Source of the DNA: Mesorhizobium sp.
GTDB lineage: Bacteria > Pseudomonadota > Alphaproteobacteria > Rhizobiales > Rhizobiaceae
Assembly: GCA_004020545.1 (NCBI GenBank)
Contig: SAQE01000024.1
Coordinates: forward strand, 1 to 64,000
Direction: 5' to 3'
DNA: 64,000 bases
Under the pieces are notes generated by a model. The model saw only the letters and a program-made list of their open reading frames with translations. It ran no database searches and was not told the origin of the DNA. The stretch's first letter is position 1, and the number at the start of each line of letters is the position of its first letter. Below are positions 26,708 to 36,623 of this stretch, piece after piece. The translations under genes were made by a program, and so were the position numbers.

Positions 26708-27658
26708 TCAGAGGCTGCGGCCCATGGCCAGGTATTTCTCGCGGCGCTGCTCGCGGAAGTCGGTGTTGGCGCCGGCAAAGTCCTTCATCGTCTTGGCGAT
26801 CAGGTCGCCGGTGGCGGCAATCACCGTTTCCGGCGCCCGCTGGGCGCCGCCCATCGGCTCGGGAACGATGGCGTCGATGATCTTCATCTCGAGAAGATCC
26901 TGGGCGGTGATCTTCATGTTGGTCGCCGCGTCCTTGGAGCGGGTGGTGTCGCGCCACAGGATCGAGGCCGCGCCCTCGGGCGAAATCACCGAATAGATGG
27001 CATGTTCCAGCATGTAGACGCGGTTGGCGGTGGCGATGGCTATAGCGCCGCCGGAGCCGCCTTCGCCGATGACGACCGAGATCGACGGCACCTTGAGCGC
27101 CAGGCAGGCCGAGGTCGAGCGCGCTATGGCCTCTGCCTGGCCGCGCTCCTCCGCGCCGACGCCGGGATAGGCGCCGGCAGTATCCACCAGCGTCAGAAGC
27201 GGGATCTTGAAGCGATCGGCAAGCTCCATCAGCCGCACCGCCTTGCGGTAGCCTTCGGGACGCACCGAACCGAAATTATGCTTCAGGCGGCTCGCCGTGT
27301 CCGAGCCCTTTTCCTGGCCGATCACCGCAACCGGCTCGCCGCGAAAGCGGGCGAAACCGCCGACGATCGCCTGGTCCTCGCCGAAATTGCGGTCTCCGGC
27401 CAAAGGCGTGAAATCGCTGAACAAACCCTTGATGTAGTCGATGCAGTGCGGCCTGTCGGGGTGGCGCGCCACCTGCACCTTCTGCCAGGGGGTGAGCGCC
27501 TTGTAGAGATCGCGCAGCGCGTCGCGCGAGCGCTTCTCCAGCCTGTTGATTTCGTCGGCGACATCGACTGCCTCGCCGTTCTCCGCAAGCTTCTTCAGCT
27601 CGAGGATCTTGAGCTCAAGATCCTGCACCGGCTTTTCGAAATCGAGGTAATTGTACAT
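26708..27658 (-). CDS. accA: Acetyl-CoA carboxylase carboxyltransferase subunit alpha
   Basis: A 316-residue AccA that, with AccD, transfers the carboxyl group from biotin to acetyl-CoA in fatty-acid synthesis. The whole protein matches: MYNYLDFEKPV at the start, LTPWQKVQVARHPDRPH, TLVDTAGAYPG, and GEGGSGGA for the oxyanion region. Length is usual (316-319). The start at 27658 is fixed by the conserved MYNYLDFEKP N-terminus. It lies 99 bp downstream of xerD on the same strand. Confidence 0.97.
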   Translation of the reverse strand: MYNYLDFEKPVQDLELKILELKKLAENGEAVDVADEINRLEKRSRDALRDLYKALTPWQKVQVARHPDRPHCIDYIKGLFSDFTPLAGDRNFGEDQAIVGGFARFRGEPVAVIGQEKGSDTASRLKHNFGSVRPEGYRKAVRLMELADRFKIPLLTLVDTAGAYPGVGAEERGQAEAIARSTSACLALKVPSISVVIGEGGSGGAIAIATANRVYMLEHAIYSVISPEGAASILWRDTTRSKDAATNMKITAQDLLEMKIIDAIVPEPMGGAQRAPETVIAATGDLIAKTMKDFAGANTDFREQRREKYLAMGRSL

Positions 27659-27757
27659 GCTTGGGCGGGCCGATCCGTCGGAAGGCAATGGCTGGCGGAA
27701 CCCTGGAAATGCTGGCTCCGGGCGGTGGAACGTCGCCATCACATAGCGATATGAGGC

Positions 27758-28672
27758 CTAGTCGGCAAGCGGATGATGATCGTTGACCAGCCGCACCAGC
27801 CGCTCCTCCAGCACATGGGTATAGATCTGCGTGGTGGAGATATCGGCGTGGCCAAGCAGTTGCTGCACGGCCCTGAGATCGGCGCCGTTCTGTAAGAGAT
27901 GGCTGGCAAAGGCATGGCGAAGCACATGCGGCGAGATCTTCGCCGAGGCGATGCCGGCCCGGGCCGCCAACCCTTTGAGATCGCGGGCGAAAACCTGCCG
28001 GGGGAGATGGCCGCTGTCGGAGGAAGCCGGAAACAGATAGGGGCTCTCGGCAAAGGCCGGTCGTTCGGCCCTTGTTGCAAGCCATGCCCGCATCGCGTCG
28101 CGCGCCTTGGCCGACAGCGGCACCATGCGTTCCTTGTCGCCCTTGCCGCGCACCATGAAAAAACGGTCGTCGCGCTGCGCCACCGTCACCGGCAGGCCGA
28201 CCAGCTCGGAAACGCGCAGGCCAGTGGCATAGAGCACCTCGACCAGCGCATGCAGGCGCAGCGCCGCCAGCCGGTCGCCGTCCGGCGCGGCACCGCCCGC
28301 TTCCTCGGCCGCGCGGTCGAGCAGGCGGCTGGTCTCGGCTTCGGTCATCGTCTTCGGCAGCGGCCGGCCCTTCTTTGGGCCGTCCAGCGTGCCGGTCGGG
28401 TCGTCGCCGCGCAGGCCCTCGGCATAGAGGAATTTGAAGAACTGGCGGATCGCCGATAATTTTCGCGCCTGCGAGGTCGGCGCGAAGCCTCTGGCCGCGA
28501 TGTCGTCGAGATAGGCTCGGATATCGGCCGCTCCCGCTGCCGCCAGCCCGCCGCCGATCGAGGCGGAAGCGTCTTCCAGGTCGCGGCGATAGGAGGAAAG
28601 CGTGTTCTCGGCCGCCCCCCGCTCGGCGCTCATCATCTCCAGGAAGGCTTCGATGCGGGCGGCGCTGTTCAT
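27758..28672 (-). CDS. xerD: Tyrosine recombinase XerD
   Basis: A 304-residue chromosome-dimer resolvase subunit acting with XerC at dif. An N-terminal SAM-like core-binding domain (about 1-90) precedes the catalytic domain with R153 (TGLRVSEL), K177 (RGKGDKER), H249 and R252 ([11 protein letters not shown]), H275 ([15 protein letters not shown]) and nucleophile Y284. All six are intact. It starts 10 bp after a 50-residue membrane protein gene and is followed by accA. Confidence 0.95.
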   Translation of the reverse strand: MNSAARIEAFLEMMSAERGAAENTLSSYRRDLEDASASIGGGLAAAGAADIRAYLDDIAARGFAPTSQARKLSAIRQFFKFLYAEGLRGDDPTGTLDGPKKGRPLPKTMTEAETSRLLDRAAEEAGGAAPDGDRLAALRLHALVEVLYATGLRVSELVGLPVTVAQRDDRFFMVRGKGDKERMVPLSAKARDAMRAWLATRAERPAFAESPYLFPASSDSGHLPRQVFARDLKGLAARAGIASAKISPHVLRHAFASHLLQNGADLRAVQQLLGHADISTTQIYTHVLEERLVRLVNDHHPLAD

Positions 28673-28682
28673 CTGGCCGGGA

Positions 28683-28835
28683 TCAGTTCTTCTTCGGATT
28701 GAGCTTTTCCGCCGGAATGCGCACGCTCATTTCCGCCTTCTTCGGTTCGACGAACATCGCCAGCGCGAACATCGCGCCATAGGCAATGCCTGCAAGAACC
28801 GCCAGCGTCACGACAAAGCGAAACAATGTCGGCAT
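28683..28835 (-). CDS. 50-residue single-pass membrane protein upstream of xerD
   Basis: A short gene of 51 codons: [17 protein letters not shown] at the start, one hydrophobic helix (about residues 5-28, [18 protein letters not shown]), then a basic tail with [16 protein letters not shown] and PKKN at the end. The stop lies 10 bp before the xerD start and the codon use is that of the neighbours, so it is probably co-transcribed with xerD. It is divergent from aroK. I believe similar 50-residue proteins occur at this place in other Rhizobiales, but no function is known to me. Confidence 0.75.
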   Translation of the reverse strand: MPTLFRFVVTLAVLAGIAYGAMFALAMFVEPKKAEMSVRIPAEKLNPKKN

Positions 28836-29017
28836 TCAGATTTCGCCCGTCTTTTCCAAACCCTGTGCCCTTATGGGACGCCAATCCGACCAATTCAAGG
28901 ACGAAGGATTTTGTCGGCGAAGGTTCCGTTGGAAAGCCGCACGATCCTGTCCGCTTGCGGCGCCATGCTTGACGCAAACAGGCTTTTGATGTCGATACGG
29001 CGCAAAAGAGGTTCCGC

Positions 29018-29629
29018 ATGAACGCGCTGCCAGCAAATCCGCCGGATGAAGGCCGTATCGCGCTGCTCGAAACGCTCGGCAGCCGTTCGGTCGTCTTTGT
29101 CGGCCTGATGGGTGCCGGCAAGACGGCGATCGGCCGCAAGGTGGCGGCGATGCTTTCGCTGCCCTTCATCGACAGCGACCAGGAGATCGAGAGCGTATCG
29201 CGCATGACCGTGCCGGAACTGTTCGAGCGCTATGGCGAGCCCGAGTTCCGGGCGCTGGAGCAACGGGTGATCCTGCGGCTGCTCGAGAACGGCCCGCAGG
29301 TGCTGTCGACCGGCGGCGGCGCCTTCATGAACGCGCAGACGCGCGAGGCGATCGCGAGCCATGGCGTATCGGTCTGGCTGAAGGCCGATCTCGGTCTCCT
29401 GATGGAGCGGGTCTCGAAGAAGCAGAACCGGCCGCTCCTGAAGAATCCCGATCCGCGCGGCGTGCTGGAGCGGCTGATGAGCGAGCGCTATCCGGTCTAT
29501 GCCACGGCCGACATCACCGTTCCGACCCGCGACGACCGCAAGGAAGTCATCGCCGGCGAGGTGGTGTGCGCGCTTTGCGCCTACCTCGGTGTCGCCGCGA
29601 TCACCACCAGCGACGAGGTGGAGCCGTGA
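29018..29629 (+). CDS. aroK: Shikimate kinase
   Basis: A 203-residue kinase that phosphorylates shikimate in aromatic amino-acid synthesis. Walker A is GLMGAGKT (29-36), the shikimate-binding aspartate is in FIDSDQEIE (D54), and TGGGAF plus RPLLK form the substrate and lid regions. It has an N-terminal extension of about 22 residues compared with E. coli AroK, common in rhizobia. Its TGA overlaps the GTG of aroB (GTGA at 29626-29629). Confidence 0.95.
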   Translation: MNALPANPPDEGRIALLETLGSRSVVFVGLMGAGKTAIGRKVAAMLSLPFIDSDQEIESVSRMTVPELFERYGEPEFRALEQRVILRLLENGPQVLSTGGGAFMNAQTREAIASHGVSVWLKADLGLLMERVSKKQNRPLLKNPDPRGVLERLMSERYPVYATADITVPTRDDRKEVIAGEVVCALCAYLGVAAITTSDEVEP

Positions 29630-30771
29630 GCCATACAGAACCGGTTAAGGTCGAGGTTGGGCTCGGCGACCGTGCCTATGACATTTTGATCGGGCCGGGC
29701 CTGCTTTCCGGCGCCGGAACCGAAATCGCGGACCGCCTTCCCGGCACCCGCGCGGCCATCGTCACCGACGAGACCGTCGCCGCCGCGCATCTCGAAACGC
29801 TGAAGGCCGGCCTGGAAAAAGGCGGCATCCAGGCGGCCGTCATCACGTTGCCGGCCGGCGAGAAGACCAAGAGTTTTGCCCGCCTCGAAGAGGTGGTCGA
29901 CGGCGTGCTCGCCGCCAAGCTCGAACGCCGCGACGTTGTCGTGGCTCTCGGCGGCGGCGTCATCGGAGACCTTGCCGGCTTCGCAGCCGGCATCGTGCGG
30001 CGCGGGATGAATTTCGTGCAGGTGCCGACATCGCTGCTGGCGCAGGTCGATTCTTCCGTCGGCGGCAAGACCGGCATCAACAGCGCCCGCGGCAAGAACC
30101 TGGTCGGGGTCTTCAACCAGCCCAAGCTGGTGCTGGCCGACACCGGCGTGCTCGACACGCTGCCGATCCGCGAGTTCCGCGCCGGCTATGCCGAGCTCGC
30201 CAAATACGGGCTGATCGACCGCCCCGGCTTCTTCGCCTGGCTGGAGGAGAACTGGCAAAAGGTGTTCGCCGGCGGCCCGGAGCGGACCGAAGCCATCGCC
30301 GAGGCCTGCCGCGCCAAGGCCGATGTGGTTGCCCGCGACGAGTTCGAGACCGGCGATCGTGCGTTGCTCAATCTCGGCCATACATTCGGCCATGCGCTCG
30401 AAGCCGCCACCAATTATGACGGCGCCCGCCTCGTCCACGGCGAGGGCGTCGCCATCGGTATGGCCCTGGCGCACCGTTTTTCCGCGCGCCTCAATCTGGC
30501 GAGCCCGGACGACGCAAGCCGTGTCGAAGCGCATCTTCGCGCCGTCGGCCTGCCCTGGCGGATGGCCGACATATCAGGCGAATTGCCGGACGCCGAGGCG
30601 CTGCTTGGCTTCATCACCCAGGACAAGAAGGTTTCGCGCGGCGCGCTCACCTTCATCCTGACGCGTGGTATCGGCCAGGCCTTCATCGCCAAGGACGTGC
30701 CGCCCTCGGAAGTGCTGTCCTTCCTCAAGGCGAGCCATCCCGAATGGCTCAAGATGAGCCATTCCAGATGA
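29626..30771 (+). CDS. aroB: 3-dehydroquinate synthase
   Basis: A 381-residue NAD- and metal-dependent cyclase making 3-dehydroquinate. [15 protein letters not shown] (NAD site), [10 protein letters not shown], and the metal-binding region [14 protein letters not shown] with [11 protein letters not shown] are all present. The start is the GTG overlapping the aroK stop; MSHTEPVKV fits the family N-terminus. The TGA overlaps the ATG of the following CBS-domain protein, so aroK, aroB and that gene form one coupled operon. Confidence 0.96.
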   Translation: MSHTEPVKVEVGLGDRAYDILIGPGLLSGAGTEIADRLPGTRAAIVTDETVAAAHLETLKAGLEKGGIQAAVITLPAGEKTKSFARLEEVVDGVLAAKLERRDVVVALGGGVIGDLAGFAAGIVRRGMNFVQVPTSLLAQVDSSVGGKTGINSARGKNLVGVFNQPKLVLADTGVLDTLPIREFRAGYAELAKYGLIDRPGFFAWLEENWQKVFAGGPERTEAIAEACRAKADVVARDEFETGDRALLNLGHTFGHALEAATNYDGARLVHGEGVAIGMALAHRFSARLNLASPDDASRVEAHLRAVGLPWRMADISGELPDAEALLGFITQDKKVSRGALTFILTRGIGQAFIAKDVPPSEVLSFLKASHPEWLKMSHSR

Positions 30772-31658
30772 TCGACGCCGGCTGGATTGCCGCAGCCGTC
30801 CTTGCCGCCATCGTCGTGCTGGCGCTTTTGTTCCGCACACGACTGCTTGCCGCGTTCGGCTACACGCTGCGGCCAGTCGAGCCGATGGCGCCCGAGGACG
30901 ATGAATCGGACGAGGCCGGCGACGATACCCGCCGCAACGGGCAGGCGCGCGAGGACCGCGACCGGCTGAGCGCACTGTTCGATCTCGAGGAACTCGAAGT
31001 GTCGGATGTGATGGTCCACCGAACCAACATGCGCTCGGTCAATGCCGACGATCCGCCGGAAATGGTGGTGCGCGAGATCCTGCAGAGCCCGCATACGCGC
31101 ATGCCGCTGTGGAAAGGCTCGCTCGACAACATCGTCGGCGTGCTGCACGCCAAGGATCTGCTGAGGGCGCTCAACGAAGTCGGCAACGATTTTTCCAAGA
31201 TCGACGTGATGAAGATCGCGTCGAAGCCATGGTTCGTGCCCGACACCACCACCTTGCAGGACCAGCTCAACGCCTTCCTGCGCCGCAAGGCGCATTTCGC
31301 CATCGTCGTCGACGAATATGGCGAGATGGAAGGGCTGGTGACGCTGGAAGACATCATCGAAGAGATCGTCGGCGAGATCGCCGACGAGCACGACGTCGAC
31401 ATGCAAGGCGTCAAGCAGGAGGCGGACGGGTCGGTCGTCGTCGACGGCATGGTGCCGATCCGCGATCTCAACCGGGCGCTCGACTGGGATCTGCCGGACG
31501 AGGAGGCCACGACGATCGCCGGCCTCGTCATCCACGAAACGCAGACGATCCCCGAGGAGAAGCAGGCCTTCACCTTCCACGGCAAGCGCTTCGTGGTGAT
31601 GAAGCGCGACAAGAACCGCATTGCGAGGCTGAGGATCCGGCCCGCCGGCGAGGGCTAA
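30768..31658 (+). CDS. CorC/HlyC-type CBS-domain protein lacking the DUF21 membrane domain
   Basis: A 296-residue protein with one N-terminal membrane helix (about 4-24), an acidic linker ([11 protein letters not shown]), a CBS pair beginning [14 protein letters not shown] (about 75-195) and a C-terminal CorC_HlyC transporter-associated domain. Rhizobial proteins at this place usually carry a full DUF21 membrane domain and run to about 430 residues; here it is replaced by one helix and an acidic segment. The ATG at 30768 overlaps the aroB stop (ATGA), favouring it over an ATG at 30744. Likely role: magnesium/cobalt efflux or membrane-stress regulation; without DUF21 it may be only the regulatory part. 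Confidence 0.8.
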   Translation: MIDAGWIAAAVLAAIVVLALLFRTRLLAAFGYTLRPVEPMAPEDDESDEAGDDTRRNGQAREDRDRLSALFDLEELEVSDVMVHRTNMRSVNADDPPEMVVREILQSPHTRMPLWKGSLDNIVGVLHAKDLLRALNEVGNDFSKIDVMKIASKPWFVPDTTTLQDQLNAFLRRKAHFAIVVDEYGEMEGLVTLEDIIEEIVGEIADEHDVDMQGVKQEADGSVVVDGMVPIRDLNRALDWDLPDEEATTIAGLVIHETQTIPEEKQAFTFHGKRFVVMKRDKNRIARLRIRPAGEG

Positions 31659-31659
31659 A

Positions 31660-31762
31660 GCATGTCTCCCGAAAGTGGGAACCGGTTTAGGGACCAAGAC
31701 ATGCGTAAAATCAAAAACCTAAAGCGCACGGAGCGAATCTGAAAGATCGCGACGCGCTTAGG
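31660..31762. repeat. Rhizobial palindromic intergenic element (double hairpin)
   Basis: Two adjacent imperfect palindromes fill the gap between convergent genes: GCATGTC...GACATGC (31660-31704) enclosing GGGAACCGG, and CCTAAAGCGC...GCGCTTAGG (31718-31762). The first shares its ends and core with elements at 48877 and 53155. Such mosaic elements are widespread in rhizobial intergenic spaces and may act as bidirectional transcript ends. Confidence 0.75.
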
Positions 31763-31771
31763 TATCTTGAC

Positions 31772-33316
31772 TCAAATTTCCTTCGTCGAGCGCTCGCTGA
31801 GCATCGCACCCGTTTCAGCATCGACAGCCGCCAGGCTGACGTCGTAGCCCCACAGGCTTCGGATATGGCGCAGGGTCGCGTCGCGACTTTCCTCCTCGAG
31901 CAGGATGCCGTCCTTGACGTTGTGCTGCAGCCGCAGATGCCGGTTTCCCAGGAGGTCCACATCAACCACCTGGATGTCGGGTCGTCTCGCCCCCACGTCG
32001 TAGCTTTGGGCCAGCGCGGACCGTATCTTGCTATAGCCACGCTCATTGTGGATCGACGCGACTTCGAAATGCGGCTCGTCGGCGCCGTCGGCCAGCACGA
32101 AGAGCCGCCATTTCCGGATCAGGGCCGGGCTCAGATACTGGCGAATGAAGGATTCGTCACGGTGGTTGGCCCAGGCATCGAGCAGGGTGTCGCGCCAGTC
32201 GCCGCGGCCGGCGATGTCCGGGAACCAGTCGCGGTCCTCCGCGGTCGGTTCGGTTGAGATGCGCTGGATATCCTGCATCATGTCGAGACCCAGCGCGTAG
32301 GGATTGATGCCGGAAAAACGCGGGTCGTCGAAGGCCGGCTGGAAGACCACGTTCGAATGGTTGCGCAAGATTTCGAGCATGGCGCCTTCACTGATGCGGC
32401 CGCGATCGAAAAGCATGTTCATGAGCGTGTAATGCACGAAGGTGGCGCAGCCCTCGTTCATCACCTGGGTTTGCCGCTGCGGGTAAAAATACTGCGCAAT
32501 GACACGCACGATCCTGACAATCTCGCGCTGCCAAGGCTGAAGGACGAGGCTGTTCTTCTCGAGAAAGTACAGCAGGTTCTCCTCGGGCAGATTGAGCGAT
32601 TTCTTCCGCTCCGCGAGGCTCTCGTCCTCTGCTTCCGGCTTGTTCTTTCCCTGGGAGGGCGGCAACGTCCGCCAGAGATCGTTGAAGGAACGCTCCTCGT
32701 ATTCAAGGCGCTCGCGCAGCCCTTCGCGCTGCTGCTCCGATGACAGCTTCGGCGGCCGGTGGTAGCGGAAGACGCCTTGCTCCATCAGCGCGTGGGCGGA
32801 ATCGAGCATGGCCTCCACGGGGGCCAGGCCATGCCGTTCCTCGCACCGGGCGATGTAGCTCTTGGCAAAATCCAGGTAGCTCAGGATGCCCCCGGCGTCG
32901 GTCCACTGCCGGAAGAGATGATTGTTCTTGAAAAAATGGTTGTGGCCCAGTGCCGCATGGGCGGTCACCAGGGCCTGCAATGCCATGGTGTTCTCTTCCA
33001 TGAGGTAGACGATGCAGGGATTGGAGTTGATGACCAATTCGTAGGCCAAACCGCGCGCGCCCTTGCGGTAGAGAAGCTCGTCATAGAGGAAACGCTTGCC
33101 GAACGACCAATGGCGATACATCAGCGGCATGCCGACCGATGAATAGGCGTCGAGCATCTGTTCGGAGGAAATGACCTCCATCTGCACCGGATAGATGTCG
33201 AGGCGAAGCTCTTCCTTCCCGATCGCCTCGATCTCGTCGTAGACCCGCGACAGTTTCGCGAAATCCCAGTCAGACCCGGAAAACAAAAGTTCGGATTTGC
33301 GCGCCTGACTGACCAT
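31772..33316 (-). CDS. SpoVR family protein
   Basis: A 514-residue SpoVR/YcgB protein of unknown biochemistry. The family hallmark blocks GHNHFFKNN, EGCATFVHY and NPYALG are intact, and the length matches (about 500-515). Despite the name, these proteins are mostly in non-sporulating bacteria and co-occur with PrkA and YeaH. It is the last gene of the prkA-yeaH-spoVR operon, starting 27 bp after the yeaH stop. It is convergent with the CBS-domain gene, with a palindromic repeat between. Confidence 0.92.
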   Translation of the reverse strand: MVSQARKSELLFSGSDWDFAKLSRVYDEIEAIGKEELRLDIYPVQMEVISSEQMLDAYSSVGMPLMYRHWSFGKRFLYDELLYRKGARGLAYELVINSNPCIVYLMEENTMALQALVTAHAALGHNHFFKNNHLFRQWTDAGGILSYLDFAKSYIARCEERHGLAPVEAMLDSAHALMEQGVFRYHRPPKLSSEQQREGLRERLEYEERSFNDLWRTLPPSQGKNKPEAEDESLAERKKSLNLPEENLLYFLEKNSLVLQPWQREIVRIVRVIAQYFYPQRQTQVMNEGCATFVHYTLMNMLFDRGRISEGAMLEILRNHSNVVFQPAFDDPRFSGINPYALGLDMMQDIQRISTEPTAEDRDWFPDIAGRGDWRDTLLDAWANHRDESFIRQYLSPALIRKWRLFVLADGADEPHFEVASIHNERGYSKIRSALAQSYDVGARRPDIQVVDVDLLGNRHLRLQHNVKDGILLEEESRDATLRHIRSLWGYDVSLAAVDAETGAMLSERSTKEI

Positions 33317-33343
33317 CGGCCCCCGTCCTGTCGACCCACAACC

Positions 33344-34654
33344 TCACGCGCTCTTGCGCAGCGCCGGCTGCCTGGCGAAGAGCTCGCGAAAGACCGGGTA
33401 GATGTCCGCCGGAGCGGCTATGCGCCTCATCTGGAAATTCGGCCATTTCCCGTCCACGGCGCTGTAAGCGCGCCAGAGCGACGTCCCGTTCTCGGTCGAG
33501 CCGAAAATGTGGCTTTCCCGCTCGTCGATGATCTCCACATAGGCGAAATACTGGCAAAGGCGCATGAGCCTGCGGTCGAGCAGCTCGATGCAGCGCTCAG
33601 AGTCGGTGGCGAAGTTGTCGCCGTCGGAAGCCTGCGCGGCGTAGATGTTCCATTCGGCGGCCGGATAGCGCTGCTCGATGATGCGCTGCATTTCCTCGAG
33701 CGCCGTGGAAACCACGGTGCCGCCGCTTTGGGTGTGGTAGAAGAAAGTGTGCTCGTCAACCTCCTTGGCCTCGTGGGTGTGACGAATAAAGACGATCTCG
33801 GTCCGTTCGTAGCGCCGCGTCAGGAACAGATGCAGCAGCACGAAAAAGCGTTTGGCCAGATCCTTCTCGCGCTCGCCCATCGATCCCGAGACGTCCATCA
33901 GACAGAACATCACGGCATTTGCATTCGGCAGGGGCTGGGGGTCGAAGCGACTGAACCGAATGTCGACCGGATCGACATAGGCGATCCGCTTTCGCCGGCG
34001 CTCGAGCCGTTCGAGCTCCTCGCGCAGAATGGCGATGCGCTCGCGCGTTGCCGCGTTTGACGGCTTCGATTCCAGCTCGGCGAGCTGCCGGGCTATCGCA
34101 TCCAATTCCTCTTGCTTGGGCCGCTTCAGCGCGATGCGGCGTCCGTGGCTGTTTCGCATGGTGCGCCCGACATTGATGTTGGTCGGCGACCCGGTTGCCG
34201 CGAAGCCTGCCCGCCTCGGCTTGAAGCTCAATATCTGCTTGAGATTGAGCTTGACCAGATCGGGCAGTTCGAGGTCCTCGAAGAAGAGGTCGAGCACCTC
34301 CTCGCGCGACAGCACAAAGCGGAAGTCGTCTTCGGATTCCGTGTTTCCCGGAGCCGAAGAGCCCGCGCCCCCGCCACCAGGCTTGGGGATCAGGTCGCCG
34401 GGGCTGAACGTCTTGTTTCCGGGCAGGATGTGCTGGCGACGGCCGCTGTCCTTGGCGTCGCTGAACGTCGGCTCGCTGATGCCTTTCCGAGGCATCGGCA
34501 CGGCGTGCTCCCGGTCTATCTCGGCGATGCCGCTTGTCCGGATCTTGTCGCGGATGCTGCGCTTGAGCTCTTCATGCGCGCGCTTGAGGAAGCGCTGGCG
34601 ATTGCCCAGGCTTTTGTCCTTCGGGTTCAGGCGGCGGTCGATGAAGATCGGCAT
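33344..34654 (-). CDS. yeaH: YeaH/YhbH family protein (DUF444)
   Basis: A 436-residue protein of the DUF444 family. The N-terminus FIDRRLNPKDKSLGNRQRF is conserved, and a von Willebrand-like domain carries DVSGSMGE (about 250), a MIDAS-type metal site. It is encoded between prkA (19 bp upstream) and spoVR. In E. coli and relatives these three genes are co-regulated in nitrogen starvation and stationary phase. The exact role is unknown; partnership with the PrkA kinase is inferred from conserved linkage. Confidence 0.92.
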   Translation of the reverse strand: MPIFIDRRLNPKDKSLGNRQRFLKRAHEELKRSIRDKIRTSGIAEIDREHAVPMPRKGISEPTFSDAKDSGRRQHILPGNKTFSPGDLIPKPGGGGAGSSAPGNTESEDDFRFVLSREEVLDLFFEDLELPDLVKLNLKQILSFKPRRAGFAATGSPTNINVGRTMRNSHGRRIALKRPKQEELDAIARQLAELESKPSNAATRERIAILREELERLERRRKRIAYVDPVDIRFSRFDPQPLPNANAVMFCLMDVSGSMGEREKDLAKRFFVLLHLFLTRRYERTEIVFIRHTHEAKEVDEHTFFYHTQSGGTVVSTALEEMQRIIEQRYPAAEWNIYAAQASDGDNFATDSERCIELLDRRLMRLCQYFAYVEIIDERESHIFGSTENGTSLWRAYSAVDGKWPNFQMRRIAAPADIYPVFRELFARQPALRKSA

Positions 34655-34673
34655 GGAACCGCTCCAGCTTTGC

Positions 34674-36623
34674 TCAGCCTGCCTTGTTCACGCGCATGTA
34701 CCAGTCGACCAGTCGGCGCACCTGCCGCTGAGTATAGCCGCGTTCCGCCATCCGCTGCACGAATTCGTTGTGCCGCTTCTCCGTGACGCTGTCCTGCTTG
34801 GAGCCGAAGCTGATCACCGGCAGCAGGTCCTCGACCTGACCGAACATGCGCTTCTCGATGACCTCGCGAAGCTTTTCGTAGCTCGTCCAGGATGGATTGC
34901 GGCCATGGTTGCGCGCCCGGGCGCGCAAGGTGAATTTGACCACTTCGTTGCGGAAGTCCTTGGGATTGGCGATGCCGGCCGGCTTTTCGACCTGCGACAG
35001 TTCCTTGTCCAGGACCTCGCGGTTGAGGATCTGGCCGGTATCGGGGTCCTTGTAGTCCTGGTCCTCGATCCAGGCATCGGCGTAGGCGATATAGCGGTCG
35101 AAAAGGTTCTGGCCGTACTCACTGTACGATTCCAGATAGGCCTTTTGGATCTCGTGACCGATGAACTCGGCATAGCGCGTCGCGAGCTCCGATTTGATGA
35201 ACTCGAGGTAGGCAGCTTCCGTCTCCTTCGGGAATTGTTCGCGCTTGATCGCCTCCTCCAGGATATAGATCAGATGCACGGGATCGGCGGCCACCTCCTT
35301 GGTGTCGTAGTTGAAGGTCTGCGACAGAATCTTGAAGGCGAAGCGCGTGCTGACGCCGGTCATGCCTTCGTCGACGCCGGCGGCATCGCGATATTCCTGG
35401 ACCGACTTGGCCTTCGGGTCGATCTCCTTGAGGTTCTCGCCGTCATAGGCGCGCATCTTGGTGTAGAGCGGCGAGTTCTCGTGCTCGGCAAGGCGCGTCG
35501 AAACGGTGAAGCGGCTGAGGATGTCCAGCACTTCAGGTGCGCAGGGACTGTTCGCCAGATCGCTCTCGCGCAGAAGTTTCTCGTAAATTTGCCTTTCTTC
35601 GGTGATGCGAAGGCAATACGGAACCTTGACCACGAGGATGCGGTCGAGAAAGGCCTCATTGTTCTTGTTGTTCTTGAACTGCTGCCATTCCGATTCGTTG
35701 GAGTGGGCAACGACGATGCCCTGATAGGGGAAGGCGCCGAAATTCTCGGTGCCGTTGTAGCTGCCTTCCTGGGTTGCCGTCAGCAGGGGGTGCAGGACCT
35801 TGATCGGCGCCTTGAACATCTCGACGAATTCGAGCAGGCCCTGCGTGGTCCGGTTCAGGCCGCCGCTGTAGGAATAGGCATCCGGATCTGACTGGCTGAA
35901 GTGTTCCAATTGCCTGATGTCGACCTTGCCGACCAGGGCGGAGACGTCCTGATTGTTCTCGTCGCCCGGCTCGGTCTTGGCGATGGCGATCTGACGCAGC
36001 CGCGACGGCGCCAGCTTGACCACGCTGAATTTGGAAATGTCGCCGGAGAGTTCGTCGAGGCGCTTGGCCGCCCAGGGCGAGATCAATCCGCTGAGCCGGC
36101 GGCGGGCGATCCCGTATTTGTCTTCCAACAGATCGCCCATGCGATCGGGATTGAAAAGGCCGAGTGGCGATTCAAAGACCGGACTGATCTGGTTGCCGAC
36201 CTTCAGCGTATAGATCGGGCGCTGTTCCATCAGTTTCTTCAACCGTTCGGCAAGCGAGGATTTGCCGCCGCCGACCGGGCCGAGCAGATAGAGGATCTGC
36301 TTGCGCTCTTCGAGCCCCTGCGATGCATAGCGGAAATATCCCGCAATGCGCTCGATCGTATCCTCCATTCCGTAGAAGTCCGAGAAGGAGGGATAGATCT
36401 TGATCGTACGGTTCGAAAAAATACGCCCGAGCCGCTCGTCCTTGCTGGTGTCGACCAGGTTCGGCTCGCCTATTGCCTCGACCATGCGTTCGGGTGCTGA
36501 GGCGTACATGGATTTGTCTTCACGGCAGGCAAGCAGATACTGCTGAAGGCTGATCTCTTCCTGGGCCGCGTTCGAGTAAATCTCCGAAAACAGGTCGAAG
36601 ACGTCTGATTGATTCTCGCGCAT
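34674..36623 (-). CDS. prkA: PrkA family serine protein kinase
   Basis: A 649-residue kinase (YeaG in E. coli). The N-terminal AAA+-like domain has Walker A GPVGGGKS (115-122); the C-terminal third is the PrkA kinase-like domain. Length fits the usual 640-650. It is the first gene of the operon with yeaH and spoVR. The PrkA system is linked to stress survival and prolonged nitrogen starvation; targets in rhizobia are not known. The promoter should lie in the 36,624-36,720 interval. Confidence 0.94.
   Translation of the reverse strand: MRENQSDVFDLFSEIYSNAAQEEISLQQYLLACREDKSMYASAPERMVEAIGEPNLVDTSKDERLGRIFSNRTIKIYPSFSDFYGMEDTIERIAGYFRYASQGLEERKQILYLLGPVGGGKSSLAERLKKLMEQRPIYTLKVGNQISPVFESPLGLFNPDRMGDLLEDKYGIARRRLSGLISPWAAKRLDELSGDISKFSVVKLAPSRLRQIAIAKTEPGDENNQDVSALVGKVDIRQLEHFSQSDPDAYSYSGGLNRTTQGLLEFVEMFKAPIKVLHPLLTATQEGSYNGTENFGAFPYQGIVVAHSNESEWQQFKNNKNNEAFLDRILVVKVPYCLRITEERQIYEKLLRESDLANSPCAPEVLDILSRFTVSTRLAEHENSPLYTKMRAYDGENLKEIDPKAKSVQEYRDAAGVDEGMTGVSTRFAFKILSQTFNYDTKEVAADPVHLIYILEEAIKREQFPKETEAAYLEFIKSELATRYAEFIGHEIQKAYLESYSEYGQNLFDRYIAYADAWIEDQDYKDPDTGQILNREVLDKELSQVEKPAGIANPKDFRNEVVKFTLRARARNHGRNPSWTSYEKLREVIEKRMFGQVEDLLPVISFGSKQDSVTEKRHNEFVQRMAERGYTQRQVRRLVDWYMRVNKAG

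Noticed and set aside
34029-35891. 620-codon open frame on the plus strand
   Set aside because: It is antisense to prkA and yeaH, both of which match known families end to end; high GC produces long shadow frames.
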